Shown here in pieces: positions 29,950 to 32,835 of a stretch of 32,835 nt of DNA (its first letter is position 1; every line of letters starts with the position of its first letter). Source of the DNA: Bacteroidales bacterium (GTDB taxonomy: Bacteria > Bacteroidota > Bacteroidia > Bacteroidales > PWNQ01); contig PWNQ01000115.1 of NCBI GenBank assembly GCA_003557725.1, positions 1 to 32,835 on the forward strand, given 5' to 3'. Below the pieces are notes generated by a model that made no database searches, had not been told where the DNA came from, and worked only from the letters and a program-made list of their open reading frames with translations. The position numbers and the translations under genes were made by a program.

Positions 29950-31260
29950 ATGGCCTTGAGGCAAAAAATTCTTCATTCCATGAAATGTCAGGCACTTTGT
30001 ATATTTCTTTTTTTCTTCACCCTTCACTTCTCCTCCACGGCTTTTTCTATTGATGACAAGCCCGTTAGCATCCGGTGGTCCGGTTTTATAAAAAACGATT
30101 TCTTTTTTGATTCCCGGGAAGTCACTTCCGGGCGGGAGGGTCATTTTTTGCTCTATCCCCGTCCCATAGAGCGTGACCCTGTGGGCTCTGACCTTAACGC
30201 CGGGCATAGCCTCAACTTTCTGGCTGTACAGAGTCGTTTAAGAGCGTCCGTATCCGGCCCGGATGTTTGGGGAGCCAAAACATCAGCCGTCCTTGAGGGG
30301 TCCTTTTTCGGACAGACCGATCTTCATATCAATGGGTTAAGACTTCGACAGGCCTATATTCAGCTGGACTGGGGACACACCAGACTGACAACCGGTCAGT
30401 TATGGCACCTGTTGTTTGTTCCTGAAAGCTTTGCCGGCACGGTGTCTTTCAATACCGGGGTGCCGTTCCAGTTTTTTTCCAGAAATCCACAAATACGGAT
30501 CTCCCATTCCCCGGTGGACGGATTAACTATTACAGCAGCAGCTGCCACACAGCGCGACTTTAGCAGCCCCGGAGGCCCACAAACCCTTTCCAATAGCTCC
30601 CTCCCTGACATACAGGCAAGGGTATCCTATGCCATAAATAACCGGCTGCTCACCGGAATAACTGCCGGATATAAAAAATTACTGCCCCGAAGGGTAACGG
30701 AAAAAGGATATAAAGCACATAATACCGTGGCCGGAATGACCATAAATGCCTTTTTTCACCTGAAAACAAACCCGATCACCTTCAAAGCACAAGGTACCTA
30801 CGCTCAAAATGCCTTCGACGGAATGATGCTTGGAGGATACGCAGTTCGGCAAATTACAGATACGATAACCGACTACCGTGAATATACTTCTGTAAACGCT
30901 ATCAGCAGCTGGATGGATATTCATACCAACGGAAACCGGTTTCAGGCGGGCTTATTTGCCGGTTATACACAAAACCTGGGAACCCGGGAGGCCCTGCATA
31001 AAGACATCCTCGATCCCGGCAACCCAAACTATGGCATGTATGTGAGGGGAGAAAATATCCGACACGTATACCGGGTATCCCCGAGGGTGGTCTATAATAA
31101 TGGGAGCTTCCGGATTGCCGGTGAAGTGGAGTTCACCACCGCAGCCTACGCCCAAACGGATGATTCAGGAAATCTTATGATCAACGATAAAGCACAAATC
31201 ACCCAGACCAGTGAAGTAACCAATATGCGTATAATCCTGGCCACTTATTACTTCTTCTGA
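29950..31260 (+). CDS. Putative outer-membrane beta-barrel/porin-like protein
   Basis: 436 aa; N-terminal signal, amphipathic strand pattern (IRWSGFIKNDFFFDSRE..., LRQAYIQLDWGHTRLTTGQLW), terminal aromatic ...ILATYYFF. Confidence 0.75.
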   Translation: MALRQKILHSMKCQALCIFLFFFTLHFSSTAFSIDDKPVSIRWSGFIKNDFFFDSREVTSGREGHFLLYPRPIERDPVGSDLNAGHSLNFLAVQSRLRASVSGPDVWGAKTSAVLEGSFFGQTDLHINGLRLRQAYIQLDWGHTRLTTGQLWHLLFVPESFAGTVSFNTGVPFQFFSRNPQIRISHSPVDGLTITAAAATQRDFSSPGGPQTLSNSSLPDIQARVSYAINNRLLTGITAGYKKLLPRRVTEKGYKAHNTVAGMTINAFFHLKTNPITFKAQGTYAQNAFDGMMLGGYAVRQITDTITDYREYTSVNAISSWMDIHTNGNRFQAGLFAGYTQNLGTREALHKDILDPGNPNYGMYVRGENIRHVYRVSPRVVYNNGSFRIAGEVEFTTAAYAQTDDSGNLMINDKAQITQTSEVTNMRIILATYYFF

Positions 31261-31307
31261 TAATAGCAGAAGCAATTGCGGCTGAATCCGGCATACCCCC
31301 CATAATG

Positions 31308-31337
31308 ATAAAAGCCCGCTTTTTGCGGGCTTTTATT
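31308..31337. terminator. Intrinsic terminator
   Basis: TAAAAGCCCGC-ttttt-GCGGGCTTTTA between the barrel gene and tRNA-Phe; usable from both directions. Confidence 0.85.
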
Positions 31338-31338
31338 G

Positions 31339-31411
<73 letters not shown>

Positions 31412-31527
31412 CTTTGGAAAATGTGCTGCAAATATACTACATTTTTAATATCTGCTGTCTTTATCTAAAAAAAAATCATCCTTTTTCCATTTTTTATTAT
31501 AATTTTGCGCTTCAATTATAACCACTT

Positions 31528-32250
31528 ATGAATCTGGTCATTGACATAGGCAATTCCCTGGTCAAGCTTGGGGTATTTAACAACAGGGAACTCCAGTTCC
31601 ACTGGAGTACTGAATCATTAACCCCGGGGGCCCTGACAAAGCTTCATGACCAGTACACCTTTCACCACTGTATTGTGTCCACCGTTTCGGATTTACCAGC
31701 CTGGTTGCGTCTGTTTATTTCCCGTTTTGATAAGTCCATTGTATTGGACGGCTCCACCCGTTTACCCGTAACCATTAATTACGCCACTCCCCAGACACTG
31801 GGGAACGACCGGCGCGCACTGGCATGTGCCGGGCACAAACGCTTTCCGGGAAGCAACGTATTAATTATTGGCCTGGGAACAGCCATAACCTATGATCTGG
31901 TGGATTTAAAAGGGCACTATTATGGGGGAGGGATTTCTCCCGGTTTAACCATGCGCTATAATGCTTTGCATACTTTTACGAAAAATCTGCCGTTAATTAC
32001 GTGCAGAAAGCCGGTGGATCATTATCTTGGAAAGTCAACGCATGACTCCGTTACCGCAGGTGTAACCGGGGGGATACGGGGGGAGCTGGATCATTTTATT
32101 GACCTGTACCAGAGCGATTTTAGCCCGCTTACTATTGTTTTAACGGGAGGTGATGCAAGCCTGTTTGATAAATCTCTAAAAAATAACATCTTTGCAATCC
32201 CAAATATGGTATTGCACGGATTAAATGAAATACTTGATTTTAATGCATAG
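31528..32250 (+). CDS. coaX: Type III pantothenate kinase
   Basis: 240 aa; MNLVIDIGNSLVKLGVFNN, GNDRRALACAGHKRFPGSNVLIIGLGTAITYDLVD, YYGGGISPGLTMRYNALHTFTKNLP, VLTGGDASLF. Confidence 0.95.
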   Translation: MNLVIDIGNSLVKLGVFNNRELQFHWSTESLTPGALTKLHDQYTFHHCIVSTVSDLPAWLRLFISRFDKSIVLDGSTRLPVTINYATPQTLGNDRRALACAGHKRFPGSNVLIIGLGTAITYDLVDLKGHYYGGGISPGLTMRYNALHTFTKNLPLITCRKPVDHYLGKSTHDSVTAGVTGGIRGELDHFIDLYQSDFSPLTIVLTGGDASLFDKSLKNNIFAIPNMVLHGLNEILDFNA

Positions 32251-32835
32251 AAACCAGACAATCAACCTTTGGGCCACAATAGCCGTTGCTTTGGCCTTTT
32301 TAACCGCAGAGTCCCTTTACGGGCAAACCCGGATTTCGTCGCCCTATTCACGGTATGGAGTAGGCACCCTGACACAACCGCTCAACGCACGAATACTGGG
32401 GATGGGCGGTGCAAGCCTGGCTATGGCCGGCAACCGGTATATCAATTTTAATAACCCGGCCACATATAGTGCATTTGAAAACCGCTCTTTTGTGTTTAAC
32501 GGGGGGATCCACTCCTATCAGGCGGAACAAAAAACCTCATCACAAACAGGACATTCCAATTATACCTCCCTGGGATATCTTCAGTTTGGGTTTCCTGTTT
32601 CACAGCGAATAGGGGTTTCTTTTGGCCTTATCCCTTACAGCAACGTTGGATACAGCATTGGTGACGAGCAGTTTGTCAACCGTATTGGCCGTGTGGTTTA
32701 CCAGTATGAGGGAAGTGGGGGCATCAACCAGACTTATCTGGGGGCCGGAGTGGCCATCACTTCCAATTTATCCCTGGGTGTAAACGCCATATATTATTTC
32801 GGCAGGATGGACTTTACACGCAGCAGCCTGTTCCC
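32225..32835 (+). CDS. Outer-membrane protein, partial (runs off window end)
   Basis: Open frame MKYLILMHRNQTINLWATIAVALAFLTAESLYGQTRISSPYSRYGVGTLTQPLNARILGMGGASLAMAGNRYINFNNPATYSAFENRSFVFNGG...; signal peptide and barrel-like strands. Start could instead be 32243. Confidence 0.8.
   Translation, partial: MKYLILMHRNQTINLWATIAVALAFLTAESLYGQTRISSPYSRYGVGTLTQPLNARILGMGGASLAMAGNRYINFNNPATYSAFENRSFVFNGGIHSYQAEQKTSSQTGHSNYTSLGYLQFGFPVSQRIGVSFGLIPYSNVGYSIGDEQFVNRIGRVVYQYEGSGGINQTYLGAGVAITSNLSLGVNAIYYFGRMDFTRSSLF

Overview
This window is an ordinary Bacteroidota-type chromosomal segment, probably Bacteroidales/Marinilabiliales-like judging from gene content, TANNTTTG promoter elements and synteny. 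It is dominated by housekeeping genes. In order it carries: a truncated PKD-domain fragment; a SIMPL-like secreted protein; a LytS/LytTR-type two-component pair; tRNA-Pro(CGG); a PHP phosphoesterase; a GNAT; a PAP2-like membrane protein; rpoN; asnS; rsmI; an M28 peptidase; an orphan protein with a repeat-rich linker; a small lipoprotein; a cyclophilin; pheS; an AbgT transporter; pyk; an IPExxxVDY-family protein; rnc-fabF-acpP; divergent purN; an unusual pgk next to pgi; an RprX/RprY-like two-component system; gcvH; a TonB; an AhpD-like protein; an orphan receiver domain; an outer-membrane barrel; tRNA-Phe(GAA); coaX; and the start of an outer-membrane protein. I see no CRISPR array, phage or transposase. 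The most interesting stretch is the ~485 bp divergent intergenic region between pgi and the rprX-like kinase (24568-25052). It contains a nested A-B-A'-B'-A inverted-repeat element, a strong minus-strand intrinsic terminator preceded by a Phe-rich mini-ORF and a promoter-like element (putative short RNA or attenuated leader), and four TTAA-ended repeats phased at exactly 10 bp. The repeats abut a promoter that would give an essentially leaderless kinase mRNA. The second notable item is the divergent phosphoglycerate kinase with altered catalytic motifs. All functional statements are by-eye motif recognition; no database search was run.
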